DNA from: Candidatus Nitrotoga sp. HW29
GTDB lineage: Bacteria > Pseudomonadota > Gammaproteobacteria > Burkholderiales > Gallionellaceae
Reading direction: 5' to 3'
DNA length: 64,000 nucleotides
Assembly: GCF_924101635.2 (NCBI RefSeq)
Contig: NZ_CAKMAA020000067.1
Span: 1-64,000, forward strand
Positions 56,318-64,000 of this stretch are shown here, one piece after another (positions within the stretch are counted from its first letter, which is position 1; each line of letters begins with the position of its first letter). The notes below the pieces were generated by a model, which saw only the letters and a list, made by a program, of their open reading frames with translations, was not told where the DNA came from and ran no database searches. A program made the translations under genes and the position numbers.

Positions 56318-57130
56318 GTGAATACTTTGGCGCAGTCTTCGGGCAGCACGCACAGCGTCCATATTCATGGTCAACCGTTGCTGGAGATGCCACTCGACCT
56401 TTATATTCCGCCGGATGCTTTGGAAATCGTTCTTGAGACTTTTCAGGGGCCGTTAGACTTATTGTTGTACCTGATTCGCAAGCACAATTTGGATGTGCTT
56501 GATATCCCGATGGCACAGTTGACGCAACAATACATGGTCTATATTGAGATCATGCAGCGTAACCGCTTAGAGTTGGCCGCCGAGTATTTGTTAATGGCGG
56601 CGATGCTGATCGAAATTAAATCACGCATGTTGTTACCGCGACCTTCCAAGCTTGTAGATGAGGGAGAGGAAGATCCCCGTGTCGAGCTGATGCGTCGTTT
56701 GCTGGAATACGAACAGATGAAACTCGCTGCGCAGAAGCTTAACGAATTGCCGCAGGCCGGGCGGGATTTTGAGCTGGTTCAAATTTTGATCGAACGTGTT
56801 GAAGAGCAGCGATTACCGGATATTACTGTGGAAGATTTACGCCAAGCGTGGCTGGCGTTGTTGGCGCGTGCAAAACTGAATACTCACCATAGAGTGCGAC
56901 GCGAGGAGCTTTCGGTACGTGAACAAATGACGCGTGTGTTGCGTCAATTGTGGCATGGCGAGTTCGAAGCCTTTGAAAATCTGTTTGAGGCAAATGGTGG
57001 TATTGCGCCGTTAGTGGTAACTTTTATCGCAGTTTTGGAGCTGGCCAAGGAGACGTTGGTCGAAATTACACAAACCAAAACATTGGGAAATATTTATGTC
57101 AGGGCAAGCCATAGCCTTACCGCTGAGTGA
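56318..57130 (+). CDS. scpA: Segregation and condensation protein A
   Basis: 270 residues from a GTG at 56318. ScpA core: [40 protein letters not shown] and [17 protein letters not shown]. As the kleisin of the SMC-ScpA-ScpB condensin it bridges SMC heads. The N-terminal 30 residues are not conserved, so a later start is possible. Its 3' end overlaps scpB by 35 bp. Confidence 0.92.
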   Translation: MNTLAQSSGSTHSVHIHGQPLLEMPLDLYIPPDALEIVLETFQGPLDLLLYLIRKHNLDVLDIPMAQLTQQYMVYIEIMQRNRLELAAEYLLMAAMLIEIKSRMLLPRPSKLVDEGEEDPRVELMRRLLEYEQMKLAAQKLNELPQAGRDFELVQILIERVEEQRLPDITVEDLRQAWLALLARAKLNTHHRVRREELSVREQMTRVLRQLWHGEFEAFENLFEANGGIAPLVVTFIAVLELAKETLVEITQTKTLGNIYVRASHSLTAE

Positions 57131-57686
57131 TGATGCCGTTACACAAATTGACGCGATGCTACTCAAGAAGATATTGGAGGTTGCACTGCTGACTGCGCCA
57201 GAACCGCTGTCACTGGCGGAACTTAAAAAGCTCAGTGATGTGCCGGTAGAAAACCATACGATAGAAAAAATGCTGGAACAATTGGCGCAGGAATATACAG
57301 GCCGTGGCGTGGAACTTAACCGAGTAGCGAATGGTTGGCGGTTTCGTGCATGCCCTGAGATGCAACCTTACTTGGATCGCCTCAATCCGCAAAAACCGCC
57401 GCGCTATTCGCGTGCGGTTATGGAAACCCTCGCAATTATCGCTTACCGTCAACCGGTAACGCGTGGCGATATCGAAGAGATTCGCGGGGTAGCAGTATCC
57501 TCGCAAATTTTAAAGACTTTGGAGGCACGCGGCTGGATAGATGTAGTTGGCACACGCGATACACCCGGTAAACCAGAATTGTTCGCTACCACCAAGCAAC
57601 TGTTGGACGATCTGAATCTACGTTCGTTGCAGGAATTGCCGCCACTGGAAGAAATGAGCAGCCTGCTGGAGCACGATGAGGTATGA
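57096..57686 (+). CDS. scpB: Segregation and condensation protein B
   Basis: 196 residues, two winged-helix domains: [20 protein letters not shown] and [20 protein letters not shown] followed by [17 protein letters not shown]. It binds ScpA in the condensin complex. It begins inside the scpA end in another frame. Confidence 0.93.
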   Translation: MSGQAIALPLSDDAVTQIDAMLLKKILEVALLTAPEPLSLAELKKLSDVPVENHTIEKMLEQLAQEYTGRGVELNRVANGWRFRACPEMQPYLDRLNPQKPPRYSRAVMETLAIIAYRQPVTRGDIEEIRGVAVSSQILKTLEARGWIDVVGTRDTPGKPELFATTKQLLDDLNLRSLQELPPLEEMSSLLEHDEV

Positions 57687-57707
57687 ATTTTGAATGCAAA
57701 CTGAACC

Positions 57708-58487
57708 ATGAAATACATCAGTTCGCACAGCAACCCTTTCTTTAAAGAACTGCTCAAGCTGACCAGTTCAGCGCGTCAACGCCGAAAGACTCAGCAGACT
57801 CTATTAGAAGGCGCACACCTACTGCAAGCGTATCACGCCTCCGGCAACCAACAGCCTCGGCATTTATTGGTGACGGAAGCGGCAGCGCAAAACCGTGAAG
57901 TGGCGGAGTTATTGAAAAAATTTCCTGATGTACCTTTATCTCAATTGGACGACAGCTTGTTTGCCGAACTGTCCGAGCTCAAAACGCCCAGTTGTATTCT
58001 CGCTCTTATTGAATTACCGCGAATCACCATTACATCAGTACAGAGCAGCTTTTGTTTGTTGCTGGAAGATATTCAGGATCCTGGCAATCTTGGCTCCATA
58101 TTGCGTTCCGCTGCTGCGGCAGGTTGCGATGCCGTATTTTTGTCCAAGAACTGTGCCGATGCATGGTCGCCCAAAGTGCTGCGTGCCGGGATGGGTGGGC
58201 ATTTTGTGTTAAGTATCCATGAATCAATTGATTTGCGCGTCATGGCTACTACATTTCAAGGGGAAGTTTTTGCTGCTGTGGTGGATGCAAAAAGCAATTT
58301 GTATGATTGTGATCTTCGTGGTGACATTGCCTTTGCGGTTGGAAATGAGGGAGCAGGGCTATCTGAATGTTTGTTGGCAGTAATCAACCGGCACATTGCT
58401 ATTCCTATGTCGGGACATAGCGAATCACTGAATGTTGCTGCGGCCACCGCCGTATGTTTGTTCGAAGCAGTGCGGCAACGCAGGTAA
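57708..58487 (+). CDS. SpoU/TrmH-family RNA 2'-O-methyltransferase
   Basis: 259 residues. N-terminal substrate-binding domain (RQRRKTQQTLLEGAHLLQAY), then the SPOUT knot motifs: LEDIQDPGNLGSILRSAAA (motif 1 arginine), VGNEGAGLSECLL (motif 2), IPMSGHSESLNVAAATAVCL (motif 3). It methylates rRNA or tRNA; the exact nucleotide is not readable. 21 bp after scpB. Confidence 0.92.
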   Translation: MKYISSHSNPFFKELLKLTSSARQRRKTQQTLLEGAHLLQAYHASGNQQPRHLLVTEAAAQNREVAELLKKFPDVPLSQLDDSLFAELSELKTPSCILALIELPRITITSVQSSFCLLLEDIQDPGNLGSILRSAAAAGCDAVFLSKNCADAWSPKVLRAGMGGHFVLSIHESIDLRVMATTFQGEVFAAVVDAKSNLYDCDLRGDIAFAVGNEGAGLSECLLAVINRHIAIPMSGHSESLNVAAATAVCLFEAVRQRR

Positions 58488-58678
58488 TTATTGACCTAAT
58501 AATGATCAGCAAATATCAAGTAAATTATTGCTTGGCAAGCAATACCAGAAGAGATTAAATGGATATGCTTTTTCAGCCTGCATTTTATGGAATTCAAAAG
58601 TGCGGCTTGATTTGATCAATCTGGGTTGTTATAGTGGAAACAATAAATGGTGCTTCTTTAACGAAAGGAACTTTAATA

Positions 58679-59008
58679 ATGAGTATGCTCGGATCAGCAA
58701 CGTCAACAGTGGATGTTTCCAAAGAAAAGCTATTGGATGATTTAAGAATAGTGGTAGCAGATGCTGAGGAGTTGCTGAAAGCAACTGCCAATCAGACTGG
58801 AGAACGTATCGCGGCGGCACGCGTCAGGGCAGGGGAGTCATTACAAGCAGCCAAGACTCGGCTTTCCAATGCACAAGTAGCAGTTATGGAAAAAACCAAA
58901 GCGGTCGCCACGGCCACGGATGAATACGTACATGTTAATCCATGGCAGGCCATAGGAATTGCGGCAGCGGTTGGTATCCTTCTGGGTGCAGTTATTTCGC
59001 GTCGTTGA
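58679..59008 (+). CDS. DUF883 (ElaB/YqjD-like) membrane-anchored protein
   Basis: 109 residues from the ATG at 58679 (AAGGA upstream; the ATG at 58634 has none). A long amphipathic helix (LLDDLRIVVADAEELLKATA) is followed by a C-terminal hydrophobic helix with glycine pattern GIGIAAAVGILLGAVISRR-like and a basic end. E. coli relatives are inner-membrane, ribosome-associated and stress-induced. Confidence 0.9.
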   Translation: MSMLGSATSTVDVSKEKLLDDLRIVVADAEELLKATANQTGERIAAARVRAGESLQAAKTRLSNAQVAVMEKTKAVATATDEYVHVNPWQAIGIAAAVGILLGAVISRR

Positions 59009-59339
59009 ACTAATTTATGAGTTCTGAACCGCAGGAATTCGTTTAAGGTTGATAATCTCTGGCTATACCCGCCGTTTTTGATTTTGTTTATACGCTGAAT
59101 TATCGAAGACGGGAAAGTTAACCAGCTATTTATATGAACGCGGAACTGATTAGCTGAACACAACGCCAACGCTAATGACCAACAGTAAGGTGTCAGCGCA
59201 CAGAGCTGGCACAATCTAGACACCGTTCAACGGTACTTCCGGCGATAATAGACAAAAGCTTGCTGGAGGTACTTTTTTAATATCATCCAGCATTGCTGGC
59301 GGGATTAATAATGAGTAATCTTTAATTATTCTGGCCTCC
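59009..59339 (+). other. Intergenic region before the DUF748 gene
   Basis: 331 bp without a gene. A short CCAGC-type dyad near 59285-59300 (catccagcattgctgg) is the only structure. The start at 59340 is preceded by GGCCTCC, a weak ribosome site. Confidence 0.4.
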
Positions 59340-62300
59340 ATGCGCAAACTCGCACTGAATCTCACTCATCAGCATAAACATAAACTGCTTTCGATTGGCA
59401 AAATCGCTGCTATCGTCTTTCTTGTTTTTAGCGCACTTCTTTTTTTTGTTGGCCCCCCTATCGTCAAATCATTTGTAGCCAAAAAAATTGGTGAGGAAAT
59501 AGGACGCAAGGTTGATTTCGGCACAGTTAATATTAATCCCTTTACCTTGTCAGCAACGATACGTGACATTTCCATCTACGAATCAGGTCAACAGCAAGAA
59601 AAAATATTCGCTATAGATGAGCTTTATGTGGATGGCTCACTGGCTAGCGTCAGTCGTTTGGCACCCGTAATCAATGAAATTCGAGTTAAACAACCGGTCA
59701 TTCGCATCATCCGTATAGGAGAAAACCAGTTTAATTTTTCAGATATAGTCAAAAAAATTCTTGATAAACCAAAATCTGATGATGCGCCTGCACGTTTTTC
59801 GCTAAACAATATACACATTTATCAAGGCCGCATTGATTACGATGATCGTGTGTTGCGATCCCGTCACACCATTTCCGATTTTGATCTTGCTATTCCATTT
59901 CTTTCAAATCTTCCGCACGATGTCGAGATTTTTACGTCCCCAGCGTTTAGTGCAAAAGTAAACGGTACTGCGCTCGCTATCAAGGCTAAAACCAAGCCGT
60001 TTACTGCGTCACATGACAGTTCAGTGCAAATCAATCTCGATGGTCTGTCGCTGCCAACCTATATACCTTTTGTGCCAGTACAGTTGAATTTTGAATTAGT
60101 CTCCGCTTTGCTGGATACGCACCTGAATATCGACTTTAAACAGAGCGGCAGCACGCAAAATGTCGTTATCAGCGGTGATGCAGGTGTCCGTAAATTGCAG
60201 TTACAGGAAAAATCGGGAACACCGTTGGTGCAATGGGATAAGCTGTCAGTGGTACTTGACCGTGTGGAACCATTTAATAATCTGGTGCGTTTGCGCGAAA
60301 TTAAATTGGAAAGCCCGGATTTGCAAGTGAAGCGACTGTCGGATGGCTCGCTCAATCTTGTACATGCACTTGTGTTGCCTTCGACAGCCCAGAAGGAAAA
60401 AGCCAGCAGTGCAAGCACAAAGCCAAACACACAGTCCGCCCCTGTCAAATCCAAGCCTTTTATCTTTTCGTTCGGTAATGCCGAGATTGTGAACGGCCAC
60501 GTAAATTGGCAGGATGCTACGACTAACCCTGCGTTCGGGCCTGCCGCGCTGATGATCAAACGATTGGATGCCAAGCTGTCCAAGTTCAGCACTGAAGGGA
60601 ATACATCGGCACTTGTAAATATCACATTAGAAACCGATGCAGGTGAAGTCTTGAGTCACCAGGGATCGCTTATGTTCAACGGCAAATCTTTGCAAGGCGA
60701 TTTGCAAATCACGGCACTTCAGCCGCAGCATTTGCGCCCATATTTTGCCCCGGTGTTTGCCGCCGAATTGGCAGATACACTGCTGGATGCCAAATTACCT
60801 TATCAATTGGCTTGGCCGGAAAGCGGCGTTAATCTGGTGCTCACCAATGCCAGTGCTCGGTTACGCAATCTGCAAATGAAGCTGCCAAAAGAAAAAGACA
60901 ACAGCATCACTGCCAAAGACATTACGCTTGATGGTTTTCAGCTTGACCTTGCTAAACAAATCGCTGCGCTCGATGGCATAGCCATTAATGCTGCCAATAT
61001 AAAAATCAAGCGTAATACAAAAGGTGAAATCGATTTAATGACGATGCTTGCAGGCAATGGCCATGCAACTAAAAAAACAACGGCTACTCCTGAAACGCCT
61101 GCTAAAACCAGCGCTTGGCAGGCATCATTGAAGCAACTGAAAATTGAGCACTCCGATATTCAATTTAGCGACGCAAAGGTGGCATCTCAAAATGAGGAGA
61201 AGCCTGTAGTGCAGCAACTGAGTAATTTAGACCTTACACTTGAAAATATTGCCTTGATGACTGAGGCTGCCTCTTCGCCGTTGACGCTCAAGTTTAGCCA
61301 CAACAAGCAGGGCAGTTTGAATGCCAAGGGTGCTCTGGTATTACGTCCGTTTGGCATCAATCTTAAAATCGATAGCAAAAAACTTAGTGTAAAGGCATTT
61401 CAGCCTTATTTTGCAGATCAGATTAATGCTATTTTTACCAACGGTAATCTTAGTACCAATGGCAAGCTGATGGTGCAATTACCCGAGCATCGACCGCTGC
61501 GCGCCAGTTATGTTGGCTCAATCAACTTGGCCGATATTCAGACATCGGACAAAGTCAGTGGCGATGATTTCATGCGTTGGAAATCGTTGTACATCGGCAA
61601 TATAAATGCGCAAATTAACACGCAGAAAAATCCGTTGGCAGTCTCGCTTGGCAACATTGCGCTTTCTGATTTTTACGCACGGGTTATTGTTAATGCCGAC
61701 GGACACCTTAATCTACAAGATATCGCAACAAAAAATGGACAGGGACAACCCACTTCCACCAGTTTGACCCAAGAGACGCCTTCAACAGACCATTCTTCTG
61801 AAGTTGCTGCTGTTGAATCACCTACGCCAACGACTACTGCGTCAGCAAATGTGGCTACCCCGAATGTAGCTTCTACCGTCGTTTCAGCGCAGGCAGCGGG
61901 CGAAGTGCCAGCCATTCAAAATGCAGGTGTCAGGCCATTAATACGCATCGGACAAACTACTCTGCAAGGCGGTAATATCTATTTTTCCGACAACTTCATT
62001 AAACCCCATTACAGCGCTAATCTGACGGATTTGACCGGTTCGGTTTCGAAGGTTGAATCTGAAGACCCTACACCCGCCGACCTCGTTATGAATGGCAAAA
62101 TTGACGGTGATGCCGCGTTGGAAATTACCGGTAAGATCAATCCGCTTGGTACTCAATTATTTCTTGATTTGGCCGCCAAAGCTCATGGCGTCGAATTGAC
62201 TCGTTTGACTCCCTATGCGGCAAAATACGCGGGTTATCCGATCACCAAAGGCAAGTTGTCAATGGATGTGAAATATCACATTGAGAATGGTCAATTGGAT

Positions 62301-63125
62301 GCCAAAAACAACATATTCCTCGATCAACTAACCTTTGGCGAAAAGGTAGACAGCCCTGATGCACTCAAATTGCCCGTGTTGCTTGCGGTCGCGCTATTGA
62401 AAAATAGTCGCGGGGAAATTGACATTAACCTACCGGTATCAGGTTCGTTATCTGACCCTAAATTCAGCATCGGTGGCATCATTTTTAAGGTGCTCGTTAA
62501 CCTGATAACGAAAGCTATCATCTCACCGTTTTCGCTGCTAGCCTCAGCTTTTGGCGGTAGCGATGAACTGGGTTATGTAGAATTCGCCCCTGGTATCAGC
62601 AGTTTGACACCGGCAACACAGGCCAAGCTCGCTACTCTGGCCAAAGCACTTAATGATCGGCCTGCGCTTAAACTGGAAATCATCGGCCGTGTCGATCCTG
62701 TCACCGATCTTGATGGTGCTCGCCGTAGCTATGTCACGAAAAAAATAAAAGCACAAAAAATAAGCAGTCTGAAATCTGATGGAGATTCCATCAACTTAGA
62801 GGAATTGGTTGTCACGCCTGAGGAATATCCAAAATTCCTGGAGCGAGCCTACAAGGCAGAAAAATTTTCAAAACCACGTAATTTTATTGGCATAGCAAAA
62901 TCTTTACCGCCAAAAGAGATGGAAAATTTGATGATTGTAAATGCGCCGATCGGCCAAAACGAACTGAAGGCACTCGCGGAGAACCGCGCATTATTGGTCA
63001 AGCGACATCTGGAAGAACAAGGTAAAGTGGCGAATGGGCGAATGTTCCTGGTGGCCCCCAAACTGACGGCAGAAGGTATCAAGGATCAAGGCAAACCTAA
63101 TCGTGTCGATTTCACGTTGAAGTGA
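59340..63125 (+). CDS. Very large DUF748/AsmA-like envelope protein
   Basis: 1,261 residues. One N-terminal membrane helix (IAAIVFLVFSALLFFVGPPI) followed by GRKVDFGTVNINPFTLSATI, the AsmA/DUF748 start, then long repetitive beta-strand segments and two low-complexity Ser/Thr/Ala/Pro linkers (~345-370 and ~795-860). The last ~180 residues include SLTPATQAKLATLAKALNDR with LEIIGRVDP, resembling an OmpA-like peptidoglycan-binding module. AsmA-like proteins form periplasm-spanning grooves for phospholipid transport to the outer membrane; that role is inferred here. Confidence 0.88.
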   Translation: MRKLALNLTHQHKHKLLSIGKIAAIVFLVFSALLFFVGPPIVKSFVAKKIGEEIGRKVDFGTVNINPFTLSATIRDISIYESGQQQEKIFAIDELYVDGSLASVSRLAPVINEIRVKQPVIRIIRIGENQFNFSDIVKKILDKPKSDDAPARFSLNNIHIYQGRIDYDDRVLRSRHTISDFDLAIPFLSNLPHDVEIFTSPAFSAKVNGTALAIKAKTKPFTASHDSSVQINLDGLSLPTYIPFVPVQLNFELVSALLDTHLNIDFKQSGSTQNVVISGDAGVRKLQLQEKSGTPLVQWDKLSVVLDRVEPFNNLVRLREIKLESPDLQVKRLSDGSLNLVHALVLPSTAQKEKASSASTKPNTQSAPVKSKPFIFSFGNAEIVNGHVNWQDATTNPAFGPAALMIKRLDAKLSKFSTEGNTSALVNITLETDAGEVLSHQGSLMFNGKSLQGDLQITALQPQHLRPYFAPVFAAELADTLLDAKLPYQLAWPESGVNLVLTNASARLRNLQMKLPKEKDNSITAKDITLDGFQLDLAKQIAALDGIAINAANIKIKRNTKGEIDLMTMLAGNGHATKKTTATPETPAKTSAWQASLKQLKIEHSDIQFSDAKVASQNEEKPVVQQLSNLDLTLENIALMTEAASSPLTLKFSHNKQGSLNAKGALVLRPFGINLKIDSKKLSVKAFQPYFADQINAIFTNGNLSTNGKLMVQLPEHRPLRASYVGSINLADIQTSDKVSGDDFMRWKSLYIGNINAQINTQKNPLAVSLGNIALSDFYARVIVNADGHLNLQDIATKNGQGQPTSTSLTQETPSTDHSSEVAAVESPTPTTTASANVATPNVASTVVSAQAAGEVPAIQNAGVRPLIRIGQTTLQGGNIYFSDNFIKPHYSANLTDLTGSVSKVESEDPTPADLVMNGKIDGDAALEITGKINPLGTQLFLDLAAKAHGVELTRLTPYAAKYAGYPITKGKLSMDVKYHIENGQLDAKNNIFLDQLTFGEKVDSPDALKLPVLLAVALLKNSRGEIDINLPVSGSLSDPKFSIGGIIFKVLVNLITKAIISPFSLLASAFGGSDELGYVEFAPGISSLTPATQAKLATLAKALNDRPALKLEIIGRVDPVTDLDGARRSYVTKKIKAQKISSLKSDGDSINLEELVVTPEEYPKFLERAYKAEKFSKPRNFIGIAKSLPPKEMENLMIVNAPIGQNELKALAENRALLVKRHLEEQGKVANGRMFLVAPKLTAEGIKDQGKPNRVDFTLK

Positions 63126-63330
63126 AATTAAATTCGGTCATGCTGGCCGGTGAATTCACTTCCTTCATTTCCCTACAACGAATCTAGGCTTGCAGACTGA
63201 CGTACAGACTGTACTGTATGCTAGACATATTAAATGTTCTCGCACACTACGATCAACCTTGCTATGGTGTCAAACGGACAAATATTCGAACGATTCGACA
63301 ATGGCTGCTTTCATGAAAGTAGTCTCTCAA

Positions 63331-63362
63331 AGTAAAAGACCCCCACCATCGCGATGGGGGTC
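63331..63362 (-). terminator. Rho-independent terminator of the hydrolase gene
   Basis: gaccccca-ccatcgcga-tgggggtc on the plus strand; on the minus strand the stem is followed by TTTTAC. It ends the leftward hydrolase transcript 15 bp after its stop and may also stop DUF748 transcription. Confidence 0.8.
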
Positions 63363-63376
63363 GTGAACCCGACGAA

Positions 63377-64000
63377 TTACTTGCGCTGGGAGTCCAACAG
63401 TTCGTTGTTCTTCACTACATCCTGCGCTTTCATGTAGCTCTCGATGAGTAGTTGATAGGCCGGGAAAATTTTGGTGTAAATGTTAGCCCATTCCATTGCA
63501 TCTTCTCGATTCCAAGAGCCTTGTAGCTCGGATGCCACGGCGGCCGTGTCCATGGGTACAACACCAGCCTGCACCACGCGGGCGAGCGTGATTTCCTGGC
63601 CCATTTTACTGTACGTACCCGAGGCATCTACCACGGCGAATACCTGATAGCCTTCATGTACGGCGCTGATGGAGGGGAAAGCCATACAAACACTGGTAAT
63701 GGTGCCGGCAATGATGAGTTGCTTCTTACCGGTGGCCTTCACAGCCGCCACGAAATCCGGGTTGTCCCATGCGTTGATCTCGCCCTTGCGTGCCACGTAC
63801 TGGGCGTGCGGAGCATTCTCGTGAATCTCCGGAATTAGCGGGCCGTTCGGGCCTTGCGGCACAGAGGCAGTGGTGATGACCGGAATTTTGGCCAGCGTTG
63901 CCATCTTGGCCAGTGCGGCGGCGCGCAATCGAAGTTCGGGCATGGGCATGTCGCCGACGGTCTGGAAAAGTCCGCTTTGGTGGTCGATTAGCAGCATGGC
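63377..64000 (-). CDS. Isochorismatase-like cysteine hydrolase (5' end outside window)
   Basis: The frame is open to the window edge (an Ala codon precedes the first Met), so the N-terminus is missing. Catalytic triad: Asp in [10 protein letters not shown], Lys in [11 protein letters not shown] and Cys in [18 protein letters not shown]. This layout and the C-terminal [20 protein letters not shown] resemble YcaC-type hydrolases of the isochorismatase superfamily. Physiological substrate unknown. Confidence 0.88.
   Translation of the reverse strand, partial: AMLLIDHQSGLFQTVGDMPMPELRLRAAALAKMATLAKIPVITTASVPQGPNGPLIPEIHENAPHAQYVARKGEINAWDNPDFVAAVKATGKKQLIIAGTITSVCMAFPSISAVHEGYQVFAVVDASGTYSKMGQEITLARVVQAGVVPMDTAAVASELQGSWNREDAMEWANIYTKIFPAYQLLIESYMKAQDVVKNNELLDSQRK

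Overview
The window is a chromosomal segment of a Gram-negative bacterium, most likely a betaproteobacterium of the Nitrosomonadales/Gallionellaceae type. This placement is inference from gene content: a 400-residue TrpS, hpnCDE squalene genes, an rpoE-rseA-rseB operon, flgA/flgM/flgN, metE-metR, scpAB, and exosortase H with an IPTL-CTERM substrate. No rRNA, tRNA or CRISPR array was seen.

Layout. 1-5.7 kb: the end of a TonB-ExbB-ExbD energy-transduction operon, a Sel1-repeat lipoprotein, aroE with an unusual insertion, mtgA and a small lipoprotein. 5.9-10.6 kb: an exosortase H locus on the minus strand, made of XrtH, its associated membrane protein, and a 1,034-residue secreted alpha/beta-hydrolase carrying three 100-residue repeats and an IPTL-type sorting tail. 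11-25.4 kb: housekeeping genes (FAD-dependent dehydrogenase, murJ, a CaCA-type antiporter, tatD, holB, rseB-rseA-rpoE, hpnE-hpnD-hpnC, fabI, a second Sel1 protein). 25.8-29.1 kb: yebC, a VOC gene, a duplicated yebC promoter segment and a decayed IS4-type element.

29.1-36.4 kb is the most interesting accessory block, a minus-strand defence-like operon. It runs: MmeI-like DNA methyltransferase (broken near its C-terminus by one in-frame TAA), VapB, VapC, a 61-residue unknown protein, an SF2 helicase and a T5orf172-type GIY-YIG nuclease. A fragment of a serine-recombinase helix-turn-helix and a strong bidirectional terminator mark its upstream edge. The parts suggest a restriction-like system in which nuclease, translocase and methylase are separate polypeptides, with a toxin-antitoxin pair embedded. 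I cannot match it to a named, characterised system from memory.

36.5-46.6 kb: folB-metE divergent from metR, an internally deleted IS110-type transposase gene, a VOC protein, an ArsR-SRPBCC-SRPBCC operon with a clear palindromic operator, recQ and pgl. 46.9-64 kb: flgA, flgM-flgN behind a near-consensus sigma-28 promoter, a P-II protein, a beta-barrel porin, an RPE-like protein with two replaced catalytic aspartates, divergent smpB/ratA, a plus-strand run of housekeeping genes (PHP phosphoesterase, YciO/TsaC, M50 protease, trpS, scpA, scpB, an RNA methyltransferase), a DUF883 protein, a very large DUF748/AsmA-like protein, and a cysteine hydrolase cut by the window end.
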